This document shows, in pieces, positions 49,292 to 61,610 of a stretch of DNA of 64,000 bases. The stretch is taken from assembly GCA_963573385.1 (NCBI GenBank), contig CAUYLG010021690.1, positions 62,001-126,000 on the forward strand. The letters are read 5' to 3'. Position 1 is the first letter of the stretch; each line of letters begins with the position of its first letter. The notes under the pieces are model-generated. The model made no database searches and was not told where the DNA came from. It saw nothing but the letters and a program-made list of their open reading frames with translations. Both the position numbers and the translations under genes were made by a program. Source of the stretch: Cacajao melanocephalus. Its lineage: Eukaryota; Chordata; Mammalia; Primates; Pitheciidae.

Positions 49292-49540
49292 ACTGTATAA
49301 TTATACACTGTATAATTCCATTCCCATAAATCTTATATATGAAGTCTTTCTTTACAATGGAAAAATTAACTTCTGGTGTTAGTAAGGCAGCGTTTGCCTT
49401 TAGGAAGGAGGGACAGAATGGGTTTGGAAGGGATCCCCGGGGAGCCTCTGGGATTCTGCTATTCTCATAAGTCTTTATCTGAACATTTCATACATGGGTA
49501 CTTTCGAATTGTGAAAATGCATTGACTTGTATGCTAAAGA

Positions 49541-49916
49541 GTTGCTGACTTTTTTGCACTTATACTTCTATACAAATTATTTTTAAAGTTGTAGCTATTG
49601 GTATTTTTATCTGCATTTCATGTCCCAGGACATCTACAAAGTCTGAAAACCATTTTTGTAGCATGAAAAGTGTAAGTAAACAACTCCCTGAGAATACACT
49701 AGGCAGACACATGCCCAGGATGCGTTTTACTATGTAAACCTCCACAGCAGCAATAGACCACATGGGTTCTAGACCAGCGTGTTGCCTTGGGGGAAACTGA
49801 CAGGCAAGAGTTAGCAGCGTTCTGCATGCAGTCAGGGCTGCTGCTCCTCCAGCCCTGGGACAGAGCAATGCCTCATCCAAGGAAGTGCTGCACTTCTCAG
49901 TAGAAAGAGTAAGCAG
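49541..49916. other. Unassigned stretch
   Basis: A minus-strand frame of 106 codons (49560-49880) has no recognisable domain. No gene is supported. Confidence 0.3.
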
Positions 49917-50212
49917 GGCAGGGCACAGTGGCTTATGCCTATAATCCCAGCACTTTGGAAGGCCGAGGTGGGTGGATCAGTTGAGGTCAGGAGTTCCAGA
50001 CCTGGGTAGCCAGCATGGCAAAACCCTGTCTCTACTAAAAATACAAAAATTAACAGGGCATAGTGGTAGGTGCCTGTAATCCCAACTACTCAGGAGGCTG
50101 AGGCACAAGAATGGCTTGAACCCAGGAGGCAGAGGTTGCAGTGAGCTGAGATCACATCATTGCACTCCAGCCTGGGTGACAGAGTCAGACTCCACCTAAA
50201 AAAAAAAAAAAA
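49917..50212 (+). mobile_element. Alu element, full length
   Basis: From ggcagggcacagtggcttat through taatcccagcactttgga, tactaaaaatacaaaaatta and cattgcactccagcctgg to a 15-nt A-tail. AluS-like, with moderate divergence. Confidence 0.95.
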
Positions 50213-50477
50213 GTGAGTGACTGAGTAGAGGACAGGGAGGCAGACATTTGGCTGACAGATGGAGGACGAAACAAACAAACCTATGAGAATTCATACCAGT
50301 CTCCTGCCTGATATTTTTAAAACCAAGATTATATTTCTACTAAGTCTGGTGGTATGCTATAACAAATTAACAGATTAAGTAGACAGTTTCTCCGCTCTTA
50401 AATTGTACCTTGCTGATGTAGTCAGAACCATCGCTGTTCAAGTCTTTAAGTACGTCTCATTCATGACTAAGTGTGTC
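50213..50477. other. Unassigned
   Basis: Short spacer between two Alu-related elements. Nothing seen. Confidence 0.3.
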
Positions 50478-50630
50478 ACTTTTTTTTAGAGATGGGGTCT
50501 CACTCTGTTGCTCAGGTTGGGACACCGTTAGAGCTCACTGCAGCCTCGAACTCCTGGGCTCAAGCGATCTTCTTGCCTCAGCCTCCCGAGTAGTTGGGGT
50601 TACAGGTGCACACCACTATGCCCTAGCTTC
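50478..50630 (-). mobile_element. Free left Alu monomer or AluJ half (FLAM-like)
   Basis: tttttttagagatggggtct, ctcactgcagcctcgaactc and cctcagcctcccgagtagtt show one Alu arm on the minus strand and no second arm. Confidence 0.8.
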
Positions 50631-51559
50631 ATTTTTGTTTTATGAACAACACAGCTGTTATTTGTAATTAGCTTTCTACTCTCGGTACCAAAAACTATTG
50701 TTTTACTATAAGCATTGTGAAAATAAAATAGAGACGGGATATGAGAGCCAAATGGCAAAACACACACACCAGAAATTGGGCAGACGTGTTATGTATTCAA
50801 AAGTTTTATCAAAATATAGGAAACCGTCATTTGAGGTAGGTTTAAGACTGAAATTAACAAGTGGAAATCGTGTTCATTTTAATAGCAGGTGTTAAAACAA
50901 TTGAAAAGTGACCTCTTCTACATCTGGGTTACAAAAGCTGCCTCAGTGTTTGTGAAAAGAAAAAAAACAAGATAATAATAAAAAGAACCAACATCCTGCC
51001 TCCAGCTAGTTCCTTTTTCTTTTTTCTCACACTGGGCAGTTTTATTAATAGATAATAGCAGCAGCTCATAAGAAACACACACACATACACACACACATTT
51101 ACACTCATTTCCCAGTGGAAGTGATGTTTTTATTTGACGTAAAACAGCTTTGGTGTTTGTGAGATCTATTCTCTTTGGGACTTTATTCAGAAGGTAATAC
51201 ACGCATTGCTCATATCCCTTGAAATTAGTTTACCAGCATATGCTCAACAACGTCTATTAAATCAGACTCATTTCCAGTGCAAACTAGGCGTTGATATGTT
51301 ATGGTAACAGACTGGAGAGAGGCCAGGATTCACAACTGAAACTGTTTGCTGTTTGGGAATGCTGGTGCCAGCTGTTGTAGGTTGGCATTTATCATTGTTC
51401 TGAACGCAGCGTGCATGTGGGCCCTCAATTGAACAACCTATGTGGAGCAGGTCTTTGACACCTGAAATTCCTGTGAAGCCTAAAATCAGGAATACTGCTG
51501 AGATGCCGATTTTGAGCAGACCTCTAGACTCCCCCCGTAGCTTAAGGGACTACCTACCA
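50631..51559. other. Unassigned, with an (AC)n at 51073-51102
   Basis: Unique-looking sequence. A short interrupted AC run lies at 51073-51102. Confidence 0.35.
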
Positions 51560-51690
51560 CACAACAGCATGCTGGTTTAAATTTGTGCCAAGTGCTTTAC
51601 ATACATTGATTATTTAATCCTTACAGCAATCCTCTGAGGGAAGTAAAACTGTCTCTATTACAAATTGTAACATGCCATGGACCTTAGGGG
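51560..51690 (+). mobile_element. MIR fragment
   Basis: gtgccaagtgctttacatac near 51584 followed by aatccttacagcaatcctct near 51616 is the MIR 5' half. The 3' half is lost. Confidence 0.6.
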
Positions 51691-52872
<1,182 letters not shown>

Positions 52873-53016
52873 AGAAACAAGAAGAGGAAGGAAGGGAGGG
52901 AGGGAGGGAGGGAAGAAAGAAAGGAAAGAAAGAAAAAAAGAAAAAGAAAGAAAAAAGGAAAGAAAGAAAGAAGAAAGAGAAAGAGAGAGAGAGAGAGAGA
53001 GAGAAGGAGGGAGGGG
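52873..53016. repeat. Polypurine tract (GGAA)n/(GAAA)n/(GA)n
   Basis: About 145 nt of almost pure A/G growing out of the Alu A-tail: first ggaagggaggg units, then gaaagaaa units, then a GA run. Confidence 0.95.
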
Positions 53017-53727
53017 TCAGGACCAGTTGCTCCAACTGAGTACAATTATACAGTAATCAAATGCCCTGTTTTTTTTTTTTTATGATGAACAACTGGCTTA
53101 TAATATGCTTATCTACATTGTAACCTATTTTTGAGCATCAACAAACTAAGTAAAGTATTAAAAGAAAATAAGCAGCATCTTGGGCTCTACAAACTCCTAG
53201 CCATGATCCACACATTGTGAGAGTTTTAGGAAACATAATTAGGAAGGAAGGGACACAACATGACACTGGGTGACCCTGCTGTGTCCTGGCCAATAAAGAG
53301 AGGGTGATGCCTTCCTGGTCTCTCTCTGGGATGTTACAGAACCCTTTTTGAGACTTACGAAAACAGCACCTACCACTTACTCCATCTGATTCCTTAAAGG
53401 CCAAATAACACCACCAACACTCTCAGGGAAGGGTCTATATATGGTGTGAGAACACAGAGTATTAGGATTTCTGGGAAAGAAAGAAGGGTGGTGAATATAA
53501 GAGATGCCAGTGCAAATTATATCCCAGAAGAGTGCTTCTGGACCAGGGTTTCCCAATCAGACCTTATGCTCTGCTCCTTTGAGTCACCTGCCACTGAAGC
53601 CTCAGCGTCAGCTCGGAATTCTCCCTGCCTGAGCCACACCACAATCCTATGAATTGTACTTTCTCAATATTTTACATCTTCTCCTCTATTCTTCGTCTCT
53701 CATTGAAAAAAGTCTAGGCATCAATCA
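53017..53727. other. Unassigned stretch
   Basis: Contains a T11 run near 53069. No gene is supported. Confidence 0.3.
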
Positions 53728-53876
53728 GCTTCTCCTTGGTCGATGTCAATGGTCAGTTCCATGGCCAGTGCCACCCCCCAAGCTGCCAGGAGCCTTCCCA
53801 GGTGAGGTCCTCAGTCTGTTGTGCTTGGTTTTTACAGTCTGGTGTTTTGTACAGTGTAATCCTATCTTGTCATGCC
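53728..53876. repeat. Duplicated segment, copy 1a
   Basis: This matches 55238-55380 in the same orientation. Shared landmarks are ctgccaggagccttcc, gtcctcagtc and tcttgtcatgc in the same order. Confidence 0.7.
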
Positions 53877-54300
53877 TCTCTCTCTCTGAAACATACAACG
53901 TGCCATCTTAGCTATTGTTAAGTGTACAATTCAGTGGCATTCACTATGTCCACAACATGGTTGTACAACCATCACCACTATATTTCCAAAATTTTTCATC
54001 ACCCCAAACAAAAACTCTGTACACATTAAGAAATAACTCCCCACTCCCTCCTTCCACAAGCGCATTAACCTCTAATCCACTTTCTGTCTTTATAAATTTG
54101 CCTGTTCTGGACATTTCAAATGAAGTGGAATCAGACAAAATGTGTTTCTCTATGTCTGGCTTATTTCACTTAGCGTAATGTTTCCAGGGTTCGTCCATGC
54201 TACAGCGTGCGTCAGAACTTCACCCTTTTCTACAGCTGAATGTTGTTCTATTTACATATGCACTACATTTTGTTCATCCACTTATCTCTACTTCTTGTCT
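53877..54300 (-). mobile_element. Old L1 3' region, minus strand
   Basis: gttaagtgtacaattcagtg near 53918, ttgtacaaccatcaccac near 53961, tgtctggcttatttcactta near 54153 and catatgcactacattttg near 54256 follow the reverse complement of an old L1 3' region. Confidence 0.7.
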
Positions 54301-54389
54301 TTGAATTGGTCCCCTGTCTCATGACCCTGTCAATTCTCTTGCTGAAATAAACCTCCATAGTTCTAGAGTCGCTGTACAATTCAGTCCTA

Positions 54390-54840
54390 ACTTCTTGGCC
54401 TGCTATGGAATCCATATACTGTCTGACCTGGGTCCAGCGCTATAAGCCTATTCCCAGGTACAAGGCAAATATTGGTTCTCACACAAACATTTCCCTGTAC
54501 TCCTCCTGCTGCTATATACCTTTGCCCATGTTGTTTCCTTTGCCTGGCATGGTCTACCATTTCCTCAGGTCAAAGCCCTACTCACCTTTTGTGCAGCTAG
54601 CTCTAGTCCCACAAGCATAACACCTTCCACTTTCCCAAGGACAAAGTAGCCCCTCTCTCTTCTACACTCCCAGAAGATTTTGCACTGTGACATTTAATCA
54701 CCTCCTAACTTTAACTCTGCCACTGTACTCCCTGCAGGCTGAATCCCTATCAAAGTTTTCTTTTTCTATTGCACCATATTGAGTATTGTCCTTGGCACAG
54801 GATAGGTATCCATAATATTTGCCCAACTGAATTCACGCAT
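54390..54840 (+). mobile_element. L2 LINE 3' region
   Basis: cctttgcctggcatggtcta near 54538, caggtcaaagccctactcacc near 54567, ccttggcacaggataggtat near 54789 and the final tttgcccaactgaat fit L2 on the + strand. Confidence 0.6.
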
Positions 54841-54935
54841 ATTGAGAACACTGAGAAAATGCATTTTCCCAGATACTTGGCAGTCTGATTATGAGGCTGT
54901 ATAAAGACATGTACATTTGAAATAAAGTAAAACAT
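54736..54935. repeat. Duplicated segment, copy 1b
   Basis: This matches 56882-57085. Shared landmarks: gcaggc, ttgagtattgt, atttgccc, actgaga, tttcccaga, tggcagtctg and gaggctgtat in the same order. It includes the L2 end but runs past it, so it is not just two independent L2 insertions. Confidence 0.65.
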
Positions 54936-55237
54936 CAATTGTTTAGGACAAAAACATAGTAACTGTGGAAGAGATAGTGATCCATTTAGAAGAAATCACT
55001 GGAAAAGTGAATCAGAATAATGATTTGGACCTCAGATGCCCAGCAAGGTATAGAGAATGGTCACTAAACAAGTAAGCTTAGGGTTTTCATGTAAGAAGAG
55101 AAAGTGAGCTTATTAATACCACTCGGGCTTGGCAGGATGGGACCCTGGAATGGGACTGAGTAGGATGGAGGGACCAGGATGGATGGAGCAGAGCTCTGGG
55201 CCTCCCTGGAAGCCCAGGAACTGCTCTGGTCCTTCAT

Positions 55238-55385
55238 GAAGTAGTTTCTCTTTGGTGGATGTTAATGGCCACCGCTGTACCCCCAGCTGCCAGGAGCCTT
55301 CCTGGGCAAGGTCCTCAGTCCACTGTTCTTGGTATGTACAACCTCGTCTTTTGGTAGAGGGCATTCCTGTCTTGTCATGCTTTAG
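55238..55385. repeat. Duplicated segment, copy 2a
   Basis: Partner of 53728-53876, about 1.5 kb downstream in direct orientation. Confidence 0.7.
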
Positions 55386-56881
55386 TCTTACTGTTACTGG
55401 GGGAAATTGGAGGGGGTGTTAGCAAAGGAGGCAGGGAAGGAAGCCGCGTCCTTGGGTGAGAAGGTGGCAGCGGGAAACATTGCGTGGTCCCCACTTTGAC
55501 TGATTAGTGGCTGGCCTGCCACCGTGTGGCAGGAAAGGGCCCTGCTTGCTGTTGCAGTCTGAACTGTCTCAGGTCGAGGTGTAAACAGATGAGCTGCTTT
55601 GGGGCACGTTAACTCGGGTTCAGGCCTAGTGAAGAAACAAGTCCCCTGGTTTGGCTGAATTGTCGTGGCATAACGAAAAAAAAAGAACGACAGCAGAGAA
55701 TTGTGCGACTCTGAGTGACTGATGGTTCATTAACATAAAAAAGGTCAGGTTCCGGCCCAGTGAACTTCATGTGATCACAGGAAATATTCCAGACCATTAA
55801 AATGATTTGTGAGTTTTTAGAAAAGGAAGCAAAGATAACAAGTATTATCATCTTGGGTTTTCCAAACACAAGGCATGCCAGATCAGCCTAATTGTAAAGT
55901 TCTACAGTTACTAACAGTACAACATAAGGCAATGCTGTAGATAGGATAAAGCCGCATATTACTGTGCACTGGACAAAGCCCTTATCTTAAGGAATAGTTG
56001 AGGGCAAGGAGAAATACAAGCCAGATAATTGCAAGGTTGGCAGGTTTACAACTTGTGGATTGATGCTAACTTGAACTCATTTCTGGTGCCATGCTGTGGG
56101 TCTCCCCAGCTTTGACACAGAGAACTGTTTATGTCACAGAGAACATGATCATTTGAGTGATGACATGGAACGAGATGGGATGATGAATGCGCTGAATAAC
56201 AGAGGTGAAATTCAGCAGGAGACACTGTAGGCAGATATGGTTACTGAATATGAGCATCGTGAGTCAGTGCGGAGTGTGGTGTGGCCAACCCACAATGAGT
56301 CTAAGGTGAGGAGACTCAAAGAAGGGCCCCTTTTGCTACTTGATGACATGCCTACCACCTCCCACTAGAAGCTTTTGTTTCATTGGTTTATGCCTGAAGA
56401 TTGCTAAGTTGTATTAACAGCATTACAGAGAGAAGAACAGCAAGGGAAGTCGAAATCTTGTCATGCAGAAGAATCTGAGAGTGCTTACTCTGTAACCAAG
56501 AGGACTTTGATGAGGGGCGGGGGTGCAGGTGGACAGGTGAACATGGGCTTAAACTTTTCAAAGACTGCTCCCATAAAAGAGGAATTGGATTGTTCTGTTT
56601 TTCCCTGGAGCTTCAATGTAAAACCAAAGAGCAATAGTGAGAGTTTTCCAAAACCAGAATGGGCTTCCTAGAGCAGTCAGGCATCCCTCTCACTGCAAGT
56701 GTGTTGGCAGAGAAGGGATGCTCAGGAGGTAGCAGGGTCCTGGGGACTAGATGCACCTGAAGGAAGCAGATCTGATGACCAACCTGGGAGGGCCCTTCCC
56801 AGCCTCTTACCCCTCAAGAAAATGCATGTGTGATGATGAAGCCGTGTTCTCCTGAATGATCCCCTCCTCTCCTCCACTCCT
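55386..56881. other. Unassigned stretch
   Basis: No named repeat or exon. An A10 run lies near 55676. Confidence 0.3.
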
Positions 56882-57085
56882 GCAGGCAGAATTCTTCCTA
56901 TTAGAGTCAACATTTTTCTCTTGCACAGTGTTGAGTATTGTGTTTTTCACAAAACAAGTAACAATAAACATTTGCCCAAATGTCACATGTATCAAGATGA
57001 CTGAGAAGACTAATTTTCCCAGACGCCTGGCAGTCTGGTTCTGAGGCTGTATGAATTATTACATGCTGAGGATAAAGTAACCTCT
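56882..57085. repeat. Duplicated segment, copy 2b
   Basis: Partner of 54736-54935, about 2.1 kb downstream in direct orientation, with visible substitutions and small gaps. Confidence 0.65.
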
Positions 57086-57291
57086 TCTACTGTATCCATG
57101 TACCTAGGTAGCAAGGATTTTTCCTAAAGGATGGGTGGTTTTGAGAACCAGTTTTTGGTAACATTTGTCTCACAGAAAACCTATTTTTTATAAACAAATA
57201 TTAAGGTAGGTGTTGCTACTAACAAAAAGATAATAGAGGTGTTATGTTTGAAGCCAGACTACCAGTGATTTGAACACCAACTCCGTGATCA

Positions 57292-57595
<304 letters not shown>

Positions 57596-60184
57596 ACAAT
57601 GCGGATGAAAATATTGCCTGTCTCACAAAGTTAATGAGATTTAATGAATGATCTGTTTTAGGTTCTAAATAGTTCCCAGCAGAGAACAAGAGGTCAAAGT
57701 GCAGCAACTGGCAAAGCTCATAGGATATAATCACGGAGGAACTATATTTGTTCTCTTGCAGAATTGAGAAACCTTGTTACACTGTCTTCTTATATTGAGT
57801 ATTGTGCTAACCCTTTTCACCTGATTTGTATCTTTTGATTGTATTTCATCAAGTGATTTATTGGCTAGAAGAACTCATGGGTGACTGATATTGAATGGTG
57901 CCTACATATCAGCCAATCTTGCCTTCTCCTGTGCCGACAGAGTTCTGATTGGGTTCTTTCATTTACCTCTCTACCTCTTAATGCAAGTAAATTCTCATTA
58001 CTCTAAAACAGTAATGTGTATCACATTTCCCGCTGGTTCTTTTTCTATCTTGGGATGTCACAGTGTGAGGATATAAGACCTAGAGCTGTGACAGGCATTT
58101 TATGACCACAAAGGAAGTCATTTCATCTCCTTACTATGACAGCTCCAAAAGATGGAAAGACCATCAAAGACTGATCCTTGATGATGTCATTGAGCCACTG
58201 AGATCATCAGCCCTAAAACTACATCACCTCTATTCTTGATGTCAAGGGAGATTTTAAATATTCTTACTGTTTAAGCCAATGCACCCTGGGTTTCTATAAT
58301 TTGCATCTGTTAACAGGTCAATCTGTACATGAGTGCTGTGCCTCCTGACGGCTTTCATATTGGGACTATTAACTTGAATAAGTAGAAATAATCTTGGGTC
58401 ACTTTTCCCCAAGAATTTTGTAAATATTGCTTCGTTTTCATCTGACATTGAAATCTGAGGCTAGCCAGATTTCTCCTACCATTTCTCTTTGAAGTTCAAT
58501 AATGTATCCAGGACATCTCCTGATGTTGGGTGTTATATATCAGTTTTCCCTGGAACACAGTGAGAATTTTTGATCTGCAGATTTAATTCTTCTATTTCAA
58601 AAACATGTCCTGTATCTCTGAAAATAGTCTAATGTTGAAGTTCTTTCAGGAATATCAACTAACCTTTTTTTAAAATAGCTCAAGTGTCTCACTCTTTTCT
58701 CTCTACATTTACTGTAATTGAGTCAAATTTTTCCTCTAAATCAGTAATTCAGCTGAATTGTGCCTGGTCTATTTGTTTGTTTGTTTTTTAACTTATTTTC
58801 TGTATTGGACTCTGTCTGTTTTTCTTTTGGTTTCCTTAGTTGTGTAATATTTTTTCCTGTCTCATTCCGTTTTATATTTTCTCCCTGTTCTTATTTTATT
58901 ACCCCAATGTTCTTATTAGCTTATTCCATAACATGGAACACATGTAAAGATTTTTCTCCTTTTATTTGTTTGGTTAGATTCTCTTCCACGCTTTCTTTCA
59001 CTTGTCTTGCCCATGTTATAATCCTTTCTTTTCTTCTACTTTTATGAAAGTCTTGGATTTACATAGTTGATAGGCTGCTTCTATCTTATTCCTATTTAAC
59101 ACGTGTTGCTCTTTGCAAATGTTCTATTTGTTCAAACATAATGTGGGCAAATTCTGTTTGACTCCCTTCTCACTGTATCTGAGTTCCAGAGCTGAGATAC
59201 CGCACTTCTCTCTGCTTTTCTAGAGAGTGAGTACACATGGAGGATAAGGACTGCTTCCCTGAATCCACACAACTTCCAGGCTACTTTTGTGTTCACTTCT
59301 TAGATTTTGGTAAGCTCCTTTACCACCATCATCCCACCCTTGTCAGGAGTGTGCCCTATTCCTGTGACAAAATGCCCTTCGGCTTTGAATCTTTGTCTTA
59401 CTTCAATGTAGGGACCTAGAAAATGGCAAGCCCTAGCGACTTCTCCTGTCCCAGCTCAGGTCCTGGGAGCCACAGGGATTGACCTTCACTCACGATGGTT
59501 TTATCTGGCCTGATTTCCCCAGGTGTTTGCTTGTTCTAGTCACCCTTTCAGCTCCCGTCTTTTCAGATTTGTGTTTTCTTTGTAGCAAAAAGCATTAATG
59601 AGAATTCTTGGTGTTATGTCTACCAGGTCTCTTCCCCTTGAAGGACTTTGGGAGGGTGAAGATGAGGCTGGACACCATTCTCCACTGCACGCTGCTATTT
59701 CACTGAGTTTTTGAAGTTTACTGCACAAGGCTGTACTTCATTTCTCGTCTGAGAAATAATTTGTTCCATTATTTGAACGGGGTGCGGAGGGCTGGCTTTT
59801 ACTATGCTTTTGCGCATTTCATTAGTAACGCTGGGGGAGAAGTTTTGTGATCCTGATTATCATTTTTACCTGGATGTCCTCTCCACGCCTTTGATAGCAT
59901 TAAACCTGGAAGTGTTCCAATGGGAACTACAGATCTAAAATGTGCAAATAAACCTCAACAGTTGCTAAAGACGAAGAAAGAAGAGCAATGAAAGCCAACA
60001 CTCAGAGCGATTTACGGATAACTATTAATAACACTCACACTGCATTTCACATTTACAACGCACGCGCGCCTTAGTTCATACTCATTAGGCCTCACTCAGA
60101 AGGGTGCGTCTGCGTTAAGTCTTGGGTCCCCAGAACCTACGTCTGCACTTGGCCCAGAACGGATGCCCAGTAAAGCTCTGAACG
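57596..60184. other. Unassigned, T-rich at 58610-59060
   Basis: No named repeat. The T-rich middle looks like old LINE sequence on the minus strand but has no clear landmark. The last 300 bases become progressively GC- and CpG-rich as the promoter region is approached. Confidence 0.35.
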
Positions 60185-60290
60185 AACGACTGTTATACCC
60201 ACTTTACAGATGGGAAGACTGAAGACCACCATCATTAAGGACCTTGCCCAAGGCCGCAGAGCTGACGGTGGATGAAAATGGGGCCAGCAG
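60185..60290 (+). mobile_element. MIR fragment
   Basis: actgttatacccactttacagatgggaagactga-like order (60191-60224) and the ccttgcccaaggccgcagag block near 60243 are the MIR core. It abuts the CpG-rich promoter. Confidence 0.65.
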
Positions 60291-60480
60291 GAAAGCGGGA
60301 AGATCGCCTGGAGGACCACGGGCCAGGGGCTGGGGCCCGGAGCAGGCTCGCCCGGCGGCCCGGCCGGGAAGGGAGCCCCTCGCCCCGGCCCCGCGAGGCA
60401 GGGGTCCAACTCGAGCCAGCTCCCACCTGCCGCGCCCAGCCGGGACTCCCGGACGGTTCCCACAGCAACAGGAGGCGACG

Positions 60481-60490
60481 GCGCAGGCGC
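60481..60490 (+). promoter_or_regulatory. NRF1-like motif 1
   Basis: gcgcaggcgc, one base from the NRF1 palindrome. An identical copy lies 40 bp downstream. Confidence 0.5.
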
Positions 60491-60500
60491 GAAGAGCGCA

Positions 60501-60510
60501 GGGGGCGGGT
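60501..60510 (+). promoter_or_regulatory. GC box (Sp1/KLF-like)
   Basis: gggggcgggt, a standard GC box, located between two NRF1-like motifs. Confidence 0.5.
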
Positions 60511-60520
60511 GGAAGGCACT

Positions 60521-60530
60521 GCGCAGGCGC
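60521..60530 (+). promoter_or_regulatory. NRF1-like motif 2
   Basis: Second perfect copy of gcgcaggcgc, preceded by ct. Confidence 0.5.
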
Positions 60531-60539
60531 GGCGTCCCC

Positions 60540-60549
60540 GTTGCTAGGG
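60540..60549 (+). promoter_or_regulatory. RFX/X-box-like half site
   Basis: gttgctaggg matches the left half of the RFX X-box. The right half is degenerate (gccgcc instead of caac). RFX sites are common in promoters of ciliary genes; one half site is only suggestive. Confidence 0.35.
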
Positions 60550-60622
60550 CCGCCTCGCGCCCACCGGAGTGCCCAAGTTCGCGAGTCTCAGGGCGGCGAC
60601 TGGAAGGATCGAAGCACCCTCT

Positions 60623-60636
60623 CTGCGCCTGCGCGC
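60623..60636 (-). promoter_or_regulatory. NRF1-like motif 3
   Basis: ctgcgcctgcgcgc contains the reverse complement of gcgcaggcgc. Confidence 0.5.
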
Positions 60637-60842
60637 TCCGTGCCTGGGAAGCAAACCCGGCCTCACCTTTTCCTGCCCGAAGTGAGAGGATATCGCTCTC
60701 TGTCCCGGTTCCTCCCTCCAGAAGACCCCCCTCCCAGTCCTCTGTAGTTCCTAATAGTTCCCTGACCGCTGCTGCCACCGTCCTTCAGAGAGCAACGGAA
60801 GAGCTTCCCGGAGGGCGAGGGAAAGAGGGAAAGTAGCCAGCA

Positions 60843-60853
60843 ATGTCGAACGC
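60843..60853 (+). CDS. Putative first coding exon end (MSN + split codon)
   Basis: ATGTCGAACGC is followed immediately by GTAAGTG, a near-perfect splice donor at 60854. The start has G at -3 (gccagcaATG). It sits directly downstream of the CpG-rich promoter. The exon would code Met-Ser-Asn plus two bases of a fourth codon starting GC (Ala). The next in-frame exon is not found in the window, so the intron probably runs past 64000. I do not recognise the gene. Confidence 0.5.
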
Positions 60854-61010
60854 GTAAGTGATGGGCTCCCAGCTACAGCCATGGGGTGGGCCTCCCCAAG
60901 CCTGAAGGTGACTTGCTCTTCGCTTTTCTCTTATTTTCTTTTTTCTTTCCTTTTCTCCTCCACTCTCTTCTCGACTTCCCTCCTCTCCCCCACTTTTTTT
61001 TTCCTTTTAG

Positions 61011-61213
61011 GAAATTCAGGTATGCCTCAGGATAGAGTATCTGCTTCTTGTGAGCAAGAAGATCATATACTTAGATCTCCCCCTCCCCCATATATCCCAC
61101 CACCCCATGAAGATGAGCTCGCAGTCTCCCCTGTAACCGCCAAGCCCTTAGGGGCTATTGCTGAAAAGCAGTATGCCATTTTTTCTGCTTTTTTTGTTAA
61201 TCTTTCACAGTGA
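61011..61213 (+). other. Possible exon: proline-rich 63-codon ORF behind a strong acceptor
   Basis: A polypyrimidine tract of about 85 nt ends in ttccttttag at 61010. From ATG at 61022 to TGA at 61211 a 63-residue frame is open, with SPPPPYIPPP near residues 19-28. If exon 60843-60853 is spliced to 61011, or to the second AG at 61019, the MSN frame stops at TAG near 61034, so this ORF would need its own start. Codon choice looks plausible but I know no homologue. Confidence 0.3.
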
Positions 61214-61399
61214 TAAATACATTGCTTTGTGAAAACATCCAGGTCCTGAAATTTCAGTCTAAAAAGATCTTGGGAAAGAATTACTGTCATTTTCTTTTCA
61301 CAAACTCAAGTGGCAGTGGTAGTGAAAAGAGCGTGTGCGTAGCACTGTGTCATTTACACAGCACTTGCCAAAGTTACCTCATTTGGTCTTCATAAGAAT
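61214..61399. other. Unassigned
   Basis: Presumed intron of the gene starting at about 60840. Nothing else seen. Confidence 0.3.
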
Positions 61400-61610
61400 A
61401 ATTTCAAATGGGTATTACAGTGCTGACTCTGTGAGCACTGTTTAAACTGCTTCACAGCAACTCTGTAATGTAGGGGCTATTAACATTGTTATTTCCATTT
61501 GACAAATGAGGAAACTTGGGTGTGAAGAGATGAAGTAGCTCACACAGCGAGTAAACAGTGCCGAAGCCAGGCACTGTAGCTCCAGCCTGCACTCTTGCTA
61601 TTACCCACCC
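61400..61610 (+). mobile_element. MIR
   Basis: tgtttaaactgcttcacagc near 61440, ttccatttgacaaatgagg near 61493 and aaacagtgccgaagccaggc near 61553 give the MIR order on the + strand. Confidence 0.75.

Larger units (their letters stand above)
46396..49540 (+). mobile_element. Old L1, host of Alu, MER1 and Tigger insertions
   Basis: L1 ORF2 sequence in + orientation from about 46400 (attgcctctttgaaaaatc, aatcctagcaagacc-like) through 47210, resuming at 47498 (aataaatagtgctggttg). It continues through 48029, 48406-48819 (gtggaatggataaataagc near 48679) and a 3' tail to about 49540. A fragment at 46669-46953 keeps a 94-codon open frame, but it is a degraded reverse-transcriptase segment. Confidence 0.8.
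60291..60860 (+). promoter_or_regulatory. CpG-rich promoter region
   Basis: Base composition is strongly GC-rich with many CpGs, unlike anything else in the window apart from 1300-2400. It holds NRF1-like gcgcaggcgc motifs, a GC box and an RFX-like half site, has no TATA box, and ends in a start codon and splice donor. This is the usual architecture of a broadly expressed gene. The divergent strand could also be transcribed. Confidence 0.75.
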
